Of a DNA stretch of 64,000 bases, positions 16,516 through 26,029 are shown one piece after another (within the stretch, counting starts at the first letter, position 1; the number at the start of each line of letters is the position of its first letter). The stretch is from Streptomyces violaceorubidus. GTDB lineage: Bacteria; Actinomycetota; Actinomycetes; Streptomycetales; Streptomycetaceae. The notes under the pieces were generated by a model. The model saw only the letters and a list, made by a program, of their open reading frames with translations. It had not been told where the DNA came from and ran no database searches. The position numbers and the translations under genes are program-made. The DNA lies in NCBI RefSeq assembly GCF_000717995.1, contig NZ_JODM01000001.1:248001-312000 (forward strand), written 5' to 3'.

Positions 16516-16531
16516 TTTACACGCGCGTAAC
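16516..16531 (+). promoter_or_regulatory. Candidate GlnR-type box upstream of gdhA
   Basis: TTTAC-ACGCGC-GTAAC resembles the GlnR consensus (gTnAC, 6 nt, GaAAC) and is near-palindromic. It lies 91 bp before the gdhA start. GlnR control of glutamate dehydrogenase is established in Streptomyces; the match here is by eye. Confidence 0.45.
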
Positions 16532-16537
16532 ACTTGA

Positions 16538-17980
<1,443 letters not shown>

Positions 17981-18034
17981 GGGGCGACGGGTGCGCGGAC
18001 ACGGGGGCGGATGCCCCGTCCGGCGCACAAGGTC

Positions 18035-18064
18035 GGGGCCCGCACCCTGCTGAGTGCGGGCCCC
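18035..18064. terminator. Bidirectional terminator after gdhA
   Basis: Perfect 11-bp stem GGGGCCCGCAC (18035-18045) with GTGCGGGCCCC (18054-18064) and an 8-nt loop, between convergent genes. Confidence 0.85.
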
Positions 18065-18079
18065 GGCTGCCATGGCGGG

Positions 18080-18439
18080 TCAGTGGTCGGAGTAGCTGAA
18101 GTCCCCCACGGTCCAGGCGCTGACGTCCTCGATCGCCACGCGGTACATTCCGCCGGTTTCGGGGATCCCCATCGTGCCCTGGAGGATCCGGGCGACGTGG
18201 AAGTGCAGGTGTGTGGGTGCCTCCACCTTCTGTGCCGGGGCGTCGAAGGCGGCGGAGAAGGCGCCCAGGTCCGCGGAGTCGGTCAGCACTTCCGACACCC
18301 GCTGCCGCCACACGGACTCGGGGGCCAGGCGGCCGGTGATAACAGCGCCGTGGGTGACCACGGTCAAGGACATTCGACTGCTCTGCGCGGACTCCACACG
18401 GGCGGCAATGTCAACGAGCAGCTCGTCAGGCTTCGACAT
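18080..18439 (-). CDS. GvpU-like gas vesicle accessory protein homologue
   Basis: A 119-aa protein with a GvpU-like pattern: SLTVVTHGAVITGRLAPESV near the N-terminus and THLHFHVARIL in the middle, matching the sLTLtvhG-viSGtL and HLK/HL blocks of GvpU as I recall them. GvpU helps gas vesicle assembly in Bacillus, but no structural gvp gene is in this window, so a different role is quite possible in Streptomyces. The ATG at 18439 is chosen; the upstream part of the frame is unconserved. It follows the MerR-like gene on the same strand with a 49-bp gap. Confidence 0.6.
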   Translation of the reverse strand: MSKPDELLVDIAARVESAQSSRMSLTVVTHGAVITGRLAPESVWRQRVSEVLTDSADLGAFSAAFDAPAQKVEAPTHLHFHVARILQGTMGIPETGGMYRVAIEDVSAWTVGDFSYSDH

Positions 18440-18488
18440 GAGAACGGATTTTATCCGCAGGCCCGCGCGGGCGGGCGGGTCGGTGGCA

Positions 18489-18845
18489 CTAGCGGGCAGA
18501 ACGAGCACTCCCCGACGTGTCCCCGGACGCCCCGGCGCCACCGCGCCGCAGCTCCGCGTTGATGCGCTGAGCCTCTTCGAGCTGGTCTTCCAGGATGATG
18601 ATGCGGCAGGCCGCCTCGATGGACGTGCCCTGGTCGACCATCTCGCGGGCGCGAGCGGCGATGCGCAGCTGGTAGCGGGAGTAGCGGCGATGGCCCCCCT
18701 CCGAGCGCAGCGGCGTGATCAGCCGGGCCTCTCCGAGGGCTCGCAGGAAGGCGGGCGTGGTGCCCAGCATCTCGGCCGCCCGCCCCATGGTGTACGCGGG
18801 GTAGTCGTCGTCGTCGATGCGGTCGAGCGGTGTGTCTGCGGTCAT
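18489..18845 (-). CDS. MerR-family transcriptional regulator
   Basis: A 118-aa HspR-like MerR protein. The winged HTH reads YTMGRAAEMLGTTPAFLRAL then ITPLRSEGGHRRYSRYQL, followed by a coiled-coil dimerisation helix (AREMVDQGTSIEAACRIIILEDQLEEAQRI). There is no separate effector domain or cysteine cluster, so it is not an obvious metal sensor. The ATG at 18845 has GAGGTG just upstream. A perfect 32-bp palindrome lies 28 bp before the start and may be its own operator or a terminator. Confidence 0.85.
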   Translation of the reverse strand: MTADTPLDRIDDDDYPAYTMGRAAEMLGTTPAFLRALGEARLITPLRSEGGHRRYSRYQLRIAARAREMVDQGTSIEAACRIIILEDQLEEAQRINAELRRGGAGASGDTSGSARSAR

Positions 18846-18873
18846 CTGCACCTCTGTTCGCGGAATGCGTCGA

Positions 18874-18905
18874 GGGGCCTTGGTGCCGTACGGCACCAAG
18901 GCCCC
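18874..18905. promoter_or_regulatory. Perfect 32-bp palindrome upstream of the MerR gene
   Basis: A 16-bp arm (GGGGCCTTGGTGCCGT) is followed directly by its exact reverse complement, ending CAAGGCCCC. As RNA it could fold into a long hairpin with a GUAC-type loop. Position in the regulator's leader suggests an operator or an attenuator-like structure. Confidence 0.7.
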
Positions 18906-19199
18906 GAGGGATTTGTAACACCATCCGCCGGCCTACTGCACTGCCGGCCTTCTGTTGAGGGATCGCGGATGCGTGACCGTGGGACCACCTTCCGTTCCGG
19001 GGCCTGCGGTACCCGGTGAGAGCGTGCTCGACCGGGCGATCCTGATGGCGTCCTCCTCCTTGCCTCGCTTCACTGACTTCTTGGCTACGACAGAAGACTA
19101 ACCACGGCGGCGAGGGAATGTCTACAGCAGCCACAACAGATTTTCATCCAAACGGGTGAACGGCTTTCTGTATCGAGGGCGCATGGGCCGTGTGGGACG
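18906..19199. other. Intergenic region between the MerR gene and the Rhs-linked gene
   Basis: The gap between the two divergent genes is 354 bp in all (18846-19199), including the palindrome at 18874-18905. The stretch near 19080-19170 is noticeably more A/T-rich than its surroundings and probably holds the promoter of the gene starting at 19200. No further ORF, tRNA or clear repeat is seen. Confidence 0.5.
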
Positions 19200-19895
19200 A
19201 TGACGGGGCAACTGTTCGAGCGACTGACGGGGGAGGCCGGGCAGGACATGGCCCGTTACACGGAAGCACTGACCGTCGAACGGGGCGGGTTCCGCATCAA
19301 GGTGCCGGAGACCTGGTGGGAGTTCGACGTGCGCCCGGAGTCCCGGGACGACTCGATCCGCCGCATGGTCGACGACCGCGTCCGCCGGTACCCGGAGCTG
19401 AAGCCCTCCCGGTCCGCGTACCTCACCTTCCTCCAGCAGGCGGCGTCCGACGCGTGGAAGTCGGGCGCGCTGTACTGCGGTTGCATGGCGGAGAGCTTCG
19501 GCGGCGACACCCCGATCACCGGCTCGGTCACGGTCTCCCTGATCGGCGGCCGCACGTCCTCCGGCGACCCCCTCCCCACCGACCCGGCGGCCATCGCGGG
19601 GCAGTTGGCCGTCAAGGAGGCGAGGAAACCCGGCGACTCCTGGCGCAAGGTCACCACGGTCGACATCCCCGGCGTGGGCCCCGCCGCCCGCACCCGGGGC
19701 GTGGAGGACATCCCGGTCCCGGGGGACGCTCTGAACCGCACGGTCCGCGCGGTGCTCATGCAGACGTACATCCCGGTCCCCGGCCAGGAGGGCAAGGTCG
19801 CCCTGGTGGCGGGCAGCAGCCAGGTCCTCGACCTCGCGGACTCCTTCTTCGACATCTTCGACGCGATCACGTCGACGTTCCGGTTCGTGGACTGA
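19200..19895 (+). CDS. Unknown protein next to Rhs toxin; possible Mog1/PsbP-fold (DUF1795-like) protein
   Basis: A 231-aa soluble protein without signal peptide. I do not recognise it firmly. The pattern (GGFRIKVPETWWEFDVRPES near the N-terminus, a variable middle, then AVLMQTYIPVPGQEGKVALV and ADSFFDIFDAITSTFRFVD at the end) resembles the Mog1/PsbP/DcrB (DUF1795) layout, where a 'P-x-x-W' opening and a closing helix are typical. DUF1795 proteins (EagR) are chaperones for transmembrane segments of Rhs effectors in type VI systems. It is 161 bp upstream of the Rhs gene on the same strand. The role is inference only. Confidence 0.45.
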   Translation: MTGQLFERLTGEAGQDMARYTEALTVERGGFRIKVPETWWEFDVRPESRDDSIRRMVDDRVRRYPELKPSRSAYLTFLQQAASDAWKSGALYCGCMAESFGGDTPITGSVTVSLIGGRTSSGDPLPTDPAAIAGQLAVKEARKPGDSWRKVTTVDIPGVGPAARTRGVEDIPVPGDALNRTVRAVLMQTYIPVPGQEGKVALVAGSSQVLDLADSFFDIFDAITSTFRFVD

Positions 19896-20056
19896 GGGCG
19901 CGGGGGCGGGCGTAGGCGCGCGGCTCCTTCGTCGCCCACGACGCCGCAGGCCGTTTCCTTTCAGGACCGTCTTTCTTCGTACGTCCGTGCCTTGTAAGTT
20001 CGCATGCGCGTAGGGGTGGTTGGCGGTGCGGCGCGTGAGTTGACGGGGGTAGCGCG

Positions 20057-23000
20057 ATGGTGGGCCACAGGCCGAGTGACTGGCATGTCCTGGACCTGGA
20101 CAAGGACCCGACCCCGGGGGATCCGCAGCGGGTGCGCACGCTCGCCAAGACGTTGCACGACTTCGCCGACGACGTGTCCGAGGCGCTGCGTCTGGTGAAG
20201 GGGATGGCGGGGGAGTCGACGCTCGCGGAGTGGGCGGGGAAGTCGGCGACGGTCTTCAAGGAGGAGTTCTCCGGGGTACCCAAGAACCTGAAGAAGCTGG
20301 AGAAGTCGTACGGGATGTGCGGCGACGCGCTCGCGGACTTCTGGCCGAAGCTGGAGCGGGCGCAGGCGCTGGCGGACCGGGCGCTCGTCAAGGCGCGGGA
20401 GGCCCGCCAGGACCTGACCTCGGCGCAGTCGAAGCTGTCCTCGGCGGACTCGTGGGTGACGCGGGCGTCGAAGGAGGCGGACAAGTACAAGGACGACCCG
20501 ACCGGCAGCAAGTCGGACGCCGACAAGCCGGACGAGGCGAAGGTCCGCGCGGCCACCCGCGACGTGCAGCACGCCAGGACGGCGCAGACCGACGCGCAGT
20601 CGGCCGTCGACTCGGCGCAGGGGGCGCTGGACGCGGCGAAGAAGATGGCCGAGGACGCGCGCAAGATGCGTGAGGACGCCGCCCGGGAGGCCAAGCACAA
20701 GATCGACGAGGCGTCCGACGCCGGCATCCAGAACCGGTCCTGGTGGGAGGAGGTCGGCGACTGGTTCACCGACAACTGGGACACCATCGTCGCCGTCTGC
20801 AAGGTCGTCGTCGCGGTCGTCGGCATCATCGCGATGATCATCGGCGGCCCGATCCTCGGCGCGATCGTCCTGGTCGCCGCCCTCGTGGTCCTCGCCGACA
20901 CGCTCTACAAATACAGCAAGGGCCAAGCGTCCCTGTGGGACGTGGGGTTCGCCGCGCTGGACTGCATACCCGGCATGAAGGGCCTCACCACCCTCGGCGG
21001 GCTCGCCAAGGGTGCGAAGGCACTGGGCAAGATGGGGCTGAAGGGCATGGCCCTCAGCGCGCGAGGCGTCGCCAAGAACGCCAGGACAGCGGTGGCCGAC
21101 GGTGCCAGGGGCGCCTACAACCGACTGAAGAGCAAGATCAGAGGCTGCGGCGACCCGGTCGACGTCGCCACTGGAGAGACGTTCCTGACCGAGACGGACG
21201 TGTCCCTTCCCGGAACCCTGCCCCTGACGTTCATTCGCCGTGCCGCGTCCGACTACGGATGCGGATGGTGGTTCGGCCCTGGTTGGTCCTCGACTCTGGA
21301 TCAGCGCTTGGAGATGGACGCGGACGGCGTCTGTTTCGTCACGGAGGACGGGATGATCCTCGTCTACCGAGTCGAAGGCGAGGTGGGGCGTCCCTGGCTG
21401 CCCGAGGCGGGGCCCCGTATGCCCCTCAGCCGGGAGGCCGATGGAACGTATCGAGTGGACGATCCCTGGACCGGCCTCAGCCGCCGCTTCGCCCCACAGC
21501 CCGACGGCACTGCCCGTATCACCAGCATCACCGACCGCAACACCAACAGTCTCACCTTCGAGTACGACGAGTCCGGTGTTCCGCTCGGGATTCGGCACTC
21601 GGGCGGTTACCACGTCACGTTCACCACTTCCGACGGCCGTGTCACAGCCCTGCGTCTGACCGATGCGGAGGACGGTTCGAACACCGTTGTCAGGCGCTAC
21701 GGCTACGACGACGGCAACCTCACCGAGGTCGTCAACTCCTCCGGGCTGACCCTCGCGTTCACCTACGACGCGTACCTGCGTATGACGTCATGGACCGACC
21801 GCAACGGCCATCGGTACACCTACGTCTACGACGATCACGGGCGGTGCGTCTCACAGGCCGGACAAGCCGGACACGTCGCCGGCACGTTCACGTACGACGA
21901 GGCACTCTCCGCTTGGCCGGGATGCCGGATCACCCGTCATACGACGTCCGACGGCGCGACCACTCGGTTCGTTGTCAACGACAACAGCCAGGTCATTGCC
22001 GAGATCGACCCCCTTGGCCACTGCACTCGCACCGAGTACGACGACCACCACCACCTGCTCTCCCGTACCGATCCCCTCGGGCACGGCACGCGCTATGAGG
22101 TGGACGCGGTCGGTCGGCCGACGCACGTTTCGCTGCCGGACGGCGGTGTCATCACCGTGGTGTACAACGCACTGCACCTGCCGACCCGCGTCAACCTGCC
22201 GGACGGGACGAGCTGGCAGCACACCTACGACGCACGAGGCAACCGGCTTGAGACCATCGCACCGGACGGTGCGCGCACGGGGTTCGCGTATGACGCCCAC
22301 GGGGCGATCGCCTCGGTCACCGACCCACTCGGCGCCACGACAACCGTGCGGTGCAACGCCGTCGGCCTACGATGCGAGACCACCAGTGCTCTGGGGGAGC
22401 GCACCACACGCACGTACGACTCCTTCGGCCGGCTCAGCGCCCTTACGGGGCCCCTGGGAGAAACGACCAGGCTGTGGTGGACCGTCGAAGGCCGTCCGAC
22501 CCGGGTGCTCGGCCCCGACGGCACCCAGGAGACGTGGACGTATGACGGTGAGGGCAACTGCACGTCCCACGTGAAGCCGGACGGTGCCCTGACGACCTTC
22601 CAATACGGTCCTTTCGACCTGCTCACCACGCAGACGGAACCCGACGGAGGACGGTACGCATTCGAGTACGACGCGTCGCTTCGGCTTACGTGTGCGATCA
22701 ATCCCCTCGGCCTGCGTTGGGCATATACCTACGACGCGGCCGGCCGGCTCGTCGCCGAAACGGACTTCGACGAACAGCGGACGACCTACGAGCGGGACGC
22801 GGCCGGCCGGTTGTCGAAGCGGCTGAACCCGACGAGCCAGGAGGTCGCGTTCACGTACGACCCGGTGGGGCGGCTTCGTACCAAAGCCGTCGGCGCCGAG
22901 TCCACCGAGTACGTCCACGACGCCATGGGGCGGTTGGTCCGTGCCGTGGGACCGGGCTGCGACCTGAGGCTGGAGCGGGATCCCGCCGGACGGGTGGTCG

Positions 23001-24586
23001 CCGAGTGGGTGAACGGCCGGTCGACAGTGTCGACGTACGACTCCGCCGGCCGCCGTGTCGAGCGAGTCACGCCCTCCGGCGCGCGTGCCCTGTACGGATA
23101 TGACGCCGTCGGACGAATGATCCGTCTGAATACCTCCGGCCACGCCATCGAATTCGGTCGCGATGCCGCCGGACAGGAAATCAGCCGTCGCATCGGTGCT
23201 TCGCTGCGCCTCGACCAGTCGTGGGACGCGAACGGTCAGCCCGTGGAAGAACGGTGGACGACCGCGGACCGGCTGGTCCAGGGCCGCGCGTACAGCTACG
23301 GGACGCGGCACGATCCCAGCCAGGTGTCCGATGCCGTCGACGGCCGTGTCGTCCTGACCACCGACTCGATGAGGCGCGTCAGGAGCCTGGAGGGGGAGGG
23401 GCGTTCGGAAAGCTACGACTATGACCTCGCAGGACGCGTCACTTCTGCTTCATGGTCCGGATATCCGGGACCGGACGCGGCGCAGGGCCGCCGTTCCTAC
23501 GCCGGAAGCCGCCTGGAGCGGGCGGGAGGACTGCGCTATGTCCACGATGCTGCCGGACGGGTCGTGGAGCGCCGCAAAAAGCGTCTGTCCCGGAAGCCCG
23601 CGGTCTGGCGGTACGCCTGGGACGCCGAGGACCGACTCACCTCCGTCAGGACCCCGGACGGCGCGGTCTGGCGCTACTCCTACGACCCGCTCGGTCGCCG
23701 TATCGCCAAGGAGCGACGCGGCGACGACGGCCATTCAGTCGTGGAGCGGACGGACTTCACATGGGACGGCCCGGTCCTCGTGGAGGAGATCACCAGCGAC
23801 CCGGCTCTGCCGAATGCGGTCACCCTGACCTGGGACCACTCCGGCCTGCGACCGATCGCCCAGACCGAACGACTGACCGACTCGGCCACGCAGGAAGAAG
23901 TGGACGCGCGCTTCTTCGCGATCGTCACCGACCTGGTCGGGACTCCGACCCAGCTCGTCGATCCGCACGGCGAGGTGAGCTGGAAAGCCCGCCGGACGAC
24001 ATGGGGCACCACGGCCTGGCCCCGCAGGAGCCGGGCGTACACCCCGCTGCGCTTTCCCGGTCAGTACCAGGACCAAGAGACAGGACTGCACTACAACTAC
24101 CACCGCCACTACGACCCGGAGAGCGGTCGATACACCTCGCTGGACCCCCTCGGACTGGCGCCCGCTCCGGACCCCTACAGCTACGTGACCCACCCGTGGC
24201 GGCAGACCGACCCCTTCGGTCTGATGTCCTGCGACGAGGAAAGCGTGGTTCTCTACCATGGCTCACGGGACTGGAGCGGCGGGGAATTCTCATTGGGCCG
24301 CTCTCACGACATGCAGCGTGAATACACACCGGACGCCGGCGTATACCTCACCGACGACTTCAACAGGGCGGCCACACAGTACGCCGGTCCCGACGGAGTC
24401 GTGGTGCGGACCGAAGTGCCGAGATCATTCGCTGATTCGGTGCTCCGCGAGCACAGTGGGCCCGCCGGGCGCCAGCCGGAGTACTTCGTGGACACTCAGG
24501 AGGGGGTCGACATCCTGAACGCGGGTTCTCCACGCGTACTACCGCAGCGAGACGCGGTGATTCAGCACATGATGGGCCAATTTTAG
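20057..24586 (+). CDS. Rhs-repeat polymorphic toxin with N-terminal helical (WXG-like) region and ART-like C-terminus
   Basis: A 1509-aa protein. Residues 1-110 are helical with an LAEWAGKSA motif, resembling ESX/WXG-type leader regions; 100-220 is Ala/Lys/Asp-rich coiled coil; 243-283 is a long hydrophobic stretch (one or two membrane helices); ~365-420 is a DUF6531-type Rhs entry domain (GDPVDVATGETFL). Many YD/Rhs repeats follow (xYDxxGR pattern) up to the Rhs core end (HYDPESGRYTSLDPLGL, ~1350; DPFGL ~1385). The last ~115 residues form a separate toxin tip: YHGS (His1401), GVYLTDDFNRAATQYA (Tyr1430) and VVVRTEVP resemble H-Y-E ADP-ribosyltransferases. The tip has more A/T in third positions. 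It probably acts in contact-dependent competition; export route unknown. Confidence 0.88.
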   Translation: MVGHRPSDWHVLDLDKDPTPGDPQRVRTLAKTLHDFADDVSEALRLVKGMAGESTLAEWAGKSATVFKEEFSGVPKNLKKLEKSYGMCGDALADFWPKLERAQALADRALVKAREARQDLTSAQSKLSSADSWVTRASKEADKYKDDPTGSKSDADKPDEAKVRAATRDVQHARTAQTDAQSAVDSAQGALDAAKKMAEDARKMREDAAREAKHKIDEASDAGIQNRSWWEEVGDWFTDNWDTIVAVCKVVVAVVGIIAMIIGGPILGAIVLVAALVVLADTLYKYSKGQASLWDVGFAALDCIPGMKGLTTLGGLAKGAKALGKMGLKGMALSARGVAKNARTAVADGARGAYNRLKSKIRGCGDPVDVATGETFLTETDVSLPGTLPLTFIRRAASDYGCGWWFGPGWSSTLDQRLEMDADGVCFVTEDGMILVYRVEGEVGRPWLPEAGPRMPLSREADGTYRVDDPWTGLSRRFAPQPDGTARITSITDRNTNSLTFEYDESGVPLGIRHSGGYHVTFTTSDGRVTALRLTDAEDGSNTVVRRYGYDDGNLTEVVNSSGLTLAFTYDAYLRMTSWTDRNGHRYTYVYDDHGRCVSQAGQAGHVAGTFTYDEALSAWPGCRITRHTTSDGATTRFVVNDNSQVIAEIDPLGHCTRTEYDDHHHLLSRTDPLGHGTRYEVDAVGRPTHVSLPDGGVITVVYNALHLPTRVNLPDGTSWQHTYDARGNRLETIAPDGARTGFAYDAHGAIASVTDPLGATTTVRCNAVGLRCETTSALGERTTRTYDSFGRLSALTGPLGETTRLWWTVEGRPTRVLGPDGTQETWTYDGEGNCTSHVKPDGALTTFQYGPFDLLTTQTEPDGGRYAFEYDASLRLTCAINPLGLRWAYTYDAAGRLVAETDFDEQRTTYERDAAGRLSKRLNPTSQEVAFTYDPVGRLRTKAVGAESTEYVHDAMGRLVRAVGPGCDLRLERDPAGRVVAEWVNGRSTVSTYDSAGRRVERVTPSGARALYGYDAVGRMIRLNTSGHAIEFGRDAAGQEISRRIGASLRLDQSWDANGQPVEERWTTADRLVQGRAYSYGTRHDPSQVSDAVDGRVVLTTDSMRRVRSLEGEGRSESYDYDLAGRVTSASWSGYPGPDAAQGRRSYAGSRLERAGGLRYVHDAAGRVVERRKKRLSRKPAVWRYAWDAEDRLTSVRTPDGAVWRYSYDPLGRRIAKERRGDDGHSVVERTDFTWDGPVLVEEITSDPALPNAVTLTWDHSGLRPIAQTERLTDSATQEEVDARFFAIVTDLVGTPTQLVDPHGEVSWKARRTTWGTTAWPRRSRAYTPLRFPGQYQDQETGLHYNYHRHYDPESGRYTSLDPLGLAPAPDPYSYVTHPWRQTDPFGLMSCDEESVVLYHGSRDWSGGEFSLGRSHDMQREYTPDAGVYLTDDFNRAATQYAGPDGVVVRTEVPRSFADSVLREHSGPAGRQPEYFVDTQEGVDILNAGSPRVLPQRDAVIQHMMGQF

Positions 24587-24607
24587 AGTTTTGCGAGGAG
24601 CGCGGTA

Positions 24608-25252
24608 GTGGCAGGTTCGATCGTTCCCATGTCGGAGAGCATGCTGGCTCGTGGTGTCTTCGGCCCGCTCGGCGGTGTCGTGGAGGTCGGGGCCGTGAAC
24701 GCGACGGGTACGTGGTCCGTCTCGGACGTCTCGGTCGGCCGTTTCCTGGACGAGCGGTCCGAGGACGTGGGGCGCCTGCTCGGTGGCATCCGGTCGGTCT
24801 GCCGGTTCAGCGACTCGGGCATGGCCGTTGTCGACGAGCTGGGACGGCTGCGCGATCACGAAGTGCCCGCGGCTTTTCTGCTCCTGTGGTCCGCGGGTGT
24901 CACAGGGGTCCCCGAGCCTCTGGCGAAGCTGGAGGAGCCGGCGCTGGTTCGCCGCATGTGCCGTATGGCAGCGGACCTGCAGCTCACGCTTCTGCTTCAG
25001 GCGCTCGTCACCGCGGCCGTCGCGGCCGGCACCGAGGCCGTCCGGGGCGGGGAGCAGATCGCCGAGGTGTTGACGATCGCCTGCGCCCTGGCGGACCCGA
25101 GCGGCGGGAGCACCCCCGGCCTGGTCTTCCGGATGTGGCGTGTCGCACACCTGCCGGGCATCCTGCGACCCGAGTCGGACGCCCCCGACGAGGGCAAGGC
25201 CGGATTCCGGGCCTACGACGAGATTCTGGAGCAGTTGCTCGGTGTGTCCTGA
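24608..25252 (+). CDS. Candidate immunity protein for the Rhs toxin
   Basis: A 214-aa protein starting with GTG, preceded by GAGGAG seven bases upstream and only 21 bp after the Rhs stop codon. I recognise no domain. It is mostly helical in appearance, with a hydrophobic stretch (LQLTLLLQALVTAAVAAGTE) that could be a buried helix. Position, strand and close spacing immediately after a polymorphic toxin tip are the usual setting of cognate immunity genes. That role is inferred from context only; it could be an unrelated passenger gene. Confidence 0.6.
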   Translation: MAGSIVPMSESMLARGVFGPLGGVVEVGAVNATGTWSVSDVSVGRFLDERSEDVGRLLGGIRSVCRFSDSGMAVVDELGRLRDHEVPAAFLLLWSAGVTGVPEPLAKLEEPALVRRMCRMAADLQLTLLLQALVTAAVAAGTEAVRGGEQIAEVLTIACALADPSGGSTPGLVFRMWRVAHLPGILRPESDAPDEGKAGFRAYDEILEQLLGVS

Positions 25253-25322
25253 CGGGGCAGCCGTCCGGCGCGGCGCCAGGGTTTGATCCCCGTCACCCCC
25301 GGGGTACAGTCATCCGCTTCGA

Positions 25323-25353
25323 TTGGCCAGCCCCCCGCCCCGTATGGCAGACT
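25323..25353 (+). promoter_or_regulatory. Candidate promoter of the S10 operon
   Basis: TTGGCC (25323-25328) and CAGACT (25348-25353) with 19-bp spacing resemble the vegetative TTGAC/TAGRMT sigma consensus and lie ~350 bp before rpsJ. Spacing and both hexamers are imperfect. Confidence 0.4.
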
Positions 25354-25595
25354 AGCGGGGTTGCTCGGTCGAGTGCCGATGCTGCGCGCCTCCCGCCGGG
25401 GGGACCGGAAGCGAGTCCCACAGTACTCGTCGTCCCACGCATTACATCGAAAGGTGTAGGGGCGGACGTACGGGAATCTTCCGGGAAGTGTCAGCGGGGT
25501 GCAGGCCAGGCACCCGGTGGGCCTCTCGCCCCCGGTCTGCGGTTCCGGAAGGGCCCGCGACTCCCACTGCAGGGAAGTCCCGAAAAGGGACATCC

Positions 25596-25697
25596 ATGTC
25601 AGCGAGAGCGCGACACGCCCGACCGCGTGGGTCGGAGGGGGAGCGGAATGGACAAGGACCACCGGGTCCAGAGCGTTACGAGAGACAGGACTACTGA
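25596..25697 (+). CDS. Small upstream ORF (33 codons) before rpsJ
   Basis: ATG at 25596 with AAAAGGGA placed five bases upstream. It encodes a 33-residue Arg/Gly/Glu-rich peptide (MSARARHARPRGSEGERN at its start, ending RQDY) and stops with TGA six bases before the rpsJ ATG, in the same frame. rpsJ has only a weak, distant Shine-Dalgarno sequence, so translation of this ORF could feed ribosomes to rpsJ. Whether it is translated or conserved is unknown. Confidence 0.4.
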   Translation: MSARARHARPRGSEGERNGQGPPGPERYERQDY

Positions 25698-25703
25698 GTA
25701 GCC

Positions 25704-26012
25704 ATGGCGGGACAGAAGATCCGCATCCGGCTCAAGGCCTACGACCACGAGGTCATCGACTCCTCGGCGAAGAAGATCGTCGAGACGGTGACCCGCACTG
25801 GTGCGTCGGTCGCGGGCCCGGTGCCGCTGCCCACTGAGAAGAACGTGTACTGCGTCATCAAGTCGCCGCACAAGTACAAGGACTCGCGCGAGCACTTCGA
25901 GATGCGCACGCACAAGCGCCTGATCGACATCCTCGACCCGACCCCCAAGACCGTTGACTCTCTGATGCGACTCGACCTCCCGGCCGGTGTCGACATCGAG
26001 ATCAAGCTCTGA
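25704..26012 (+). CDS. rpsJ: 30S ribosomal protein S10
   Basis: 102-aa uS10, first gene of the S10 operon. The full-length family pattern is present ([20 protein letters not shown] start; [20 protein letters not shown] block; ending in the [10 protein letters not shown] strand). It binds in the 30S head and, as NusE, takes part in transcription antitermination. The own Shine-Dalgarno sequence is weak; an in-frame small ORF ends just before the ATG. rplC follows after 17 bp. Confidence 0.98.
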   Translation: MAGQKIRIRLKAYDHEVIDSSAKKIVETVTRTGASVAGPVPLPTEKNVYCVIKSPHKYKDSREHFEMRTHKRLIDILDPTPKTVDSLMRLDLPAGVDIEIKL

Positions 26013-26029
26013 AGGCCGGTGATCTGAGA

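Larger units (their letters stand above)
25253..25703. other. Promoter and long leader of the S10 ribosomal operon
   Basis: 451 bp without a large gene. It holds a candidate promoter (25323-25353), GC-rich segments able to form hairpins (for example around 25497-25530) and a 33-codon small ORF at 25596-25697 with a good ribosome-binding site, ending six bases before rpsJ. A long leader of this kind is expected for regulated ribosomal operons. Confidence 0.6.

Noticed and set aside
25253..25703. Phage attachment site or tRNA near the Rhs locus/S10 boundary
   Set aside because: No tRNA cloverleaf, integrase or flanking direct repeats were found; the region looks like an ordinary operon leader.
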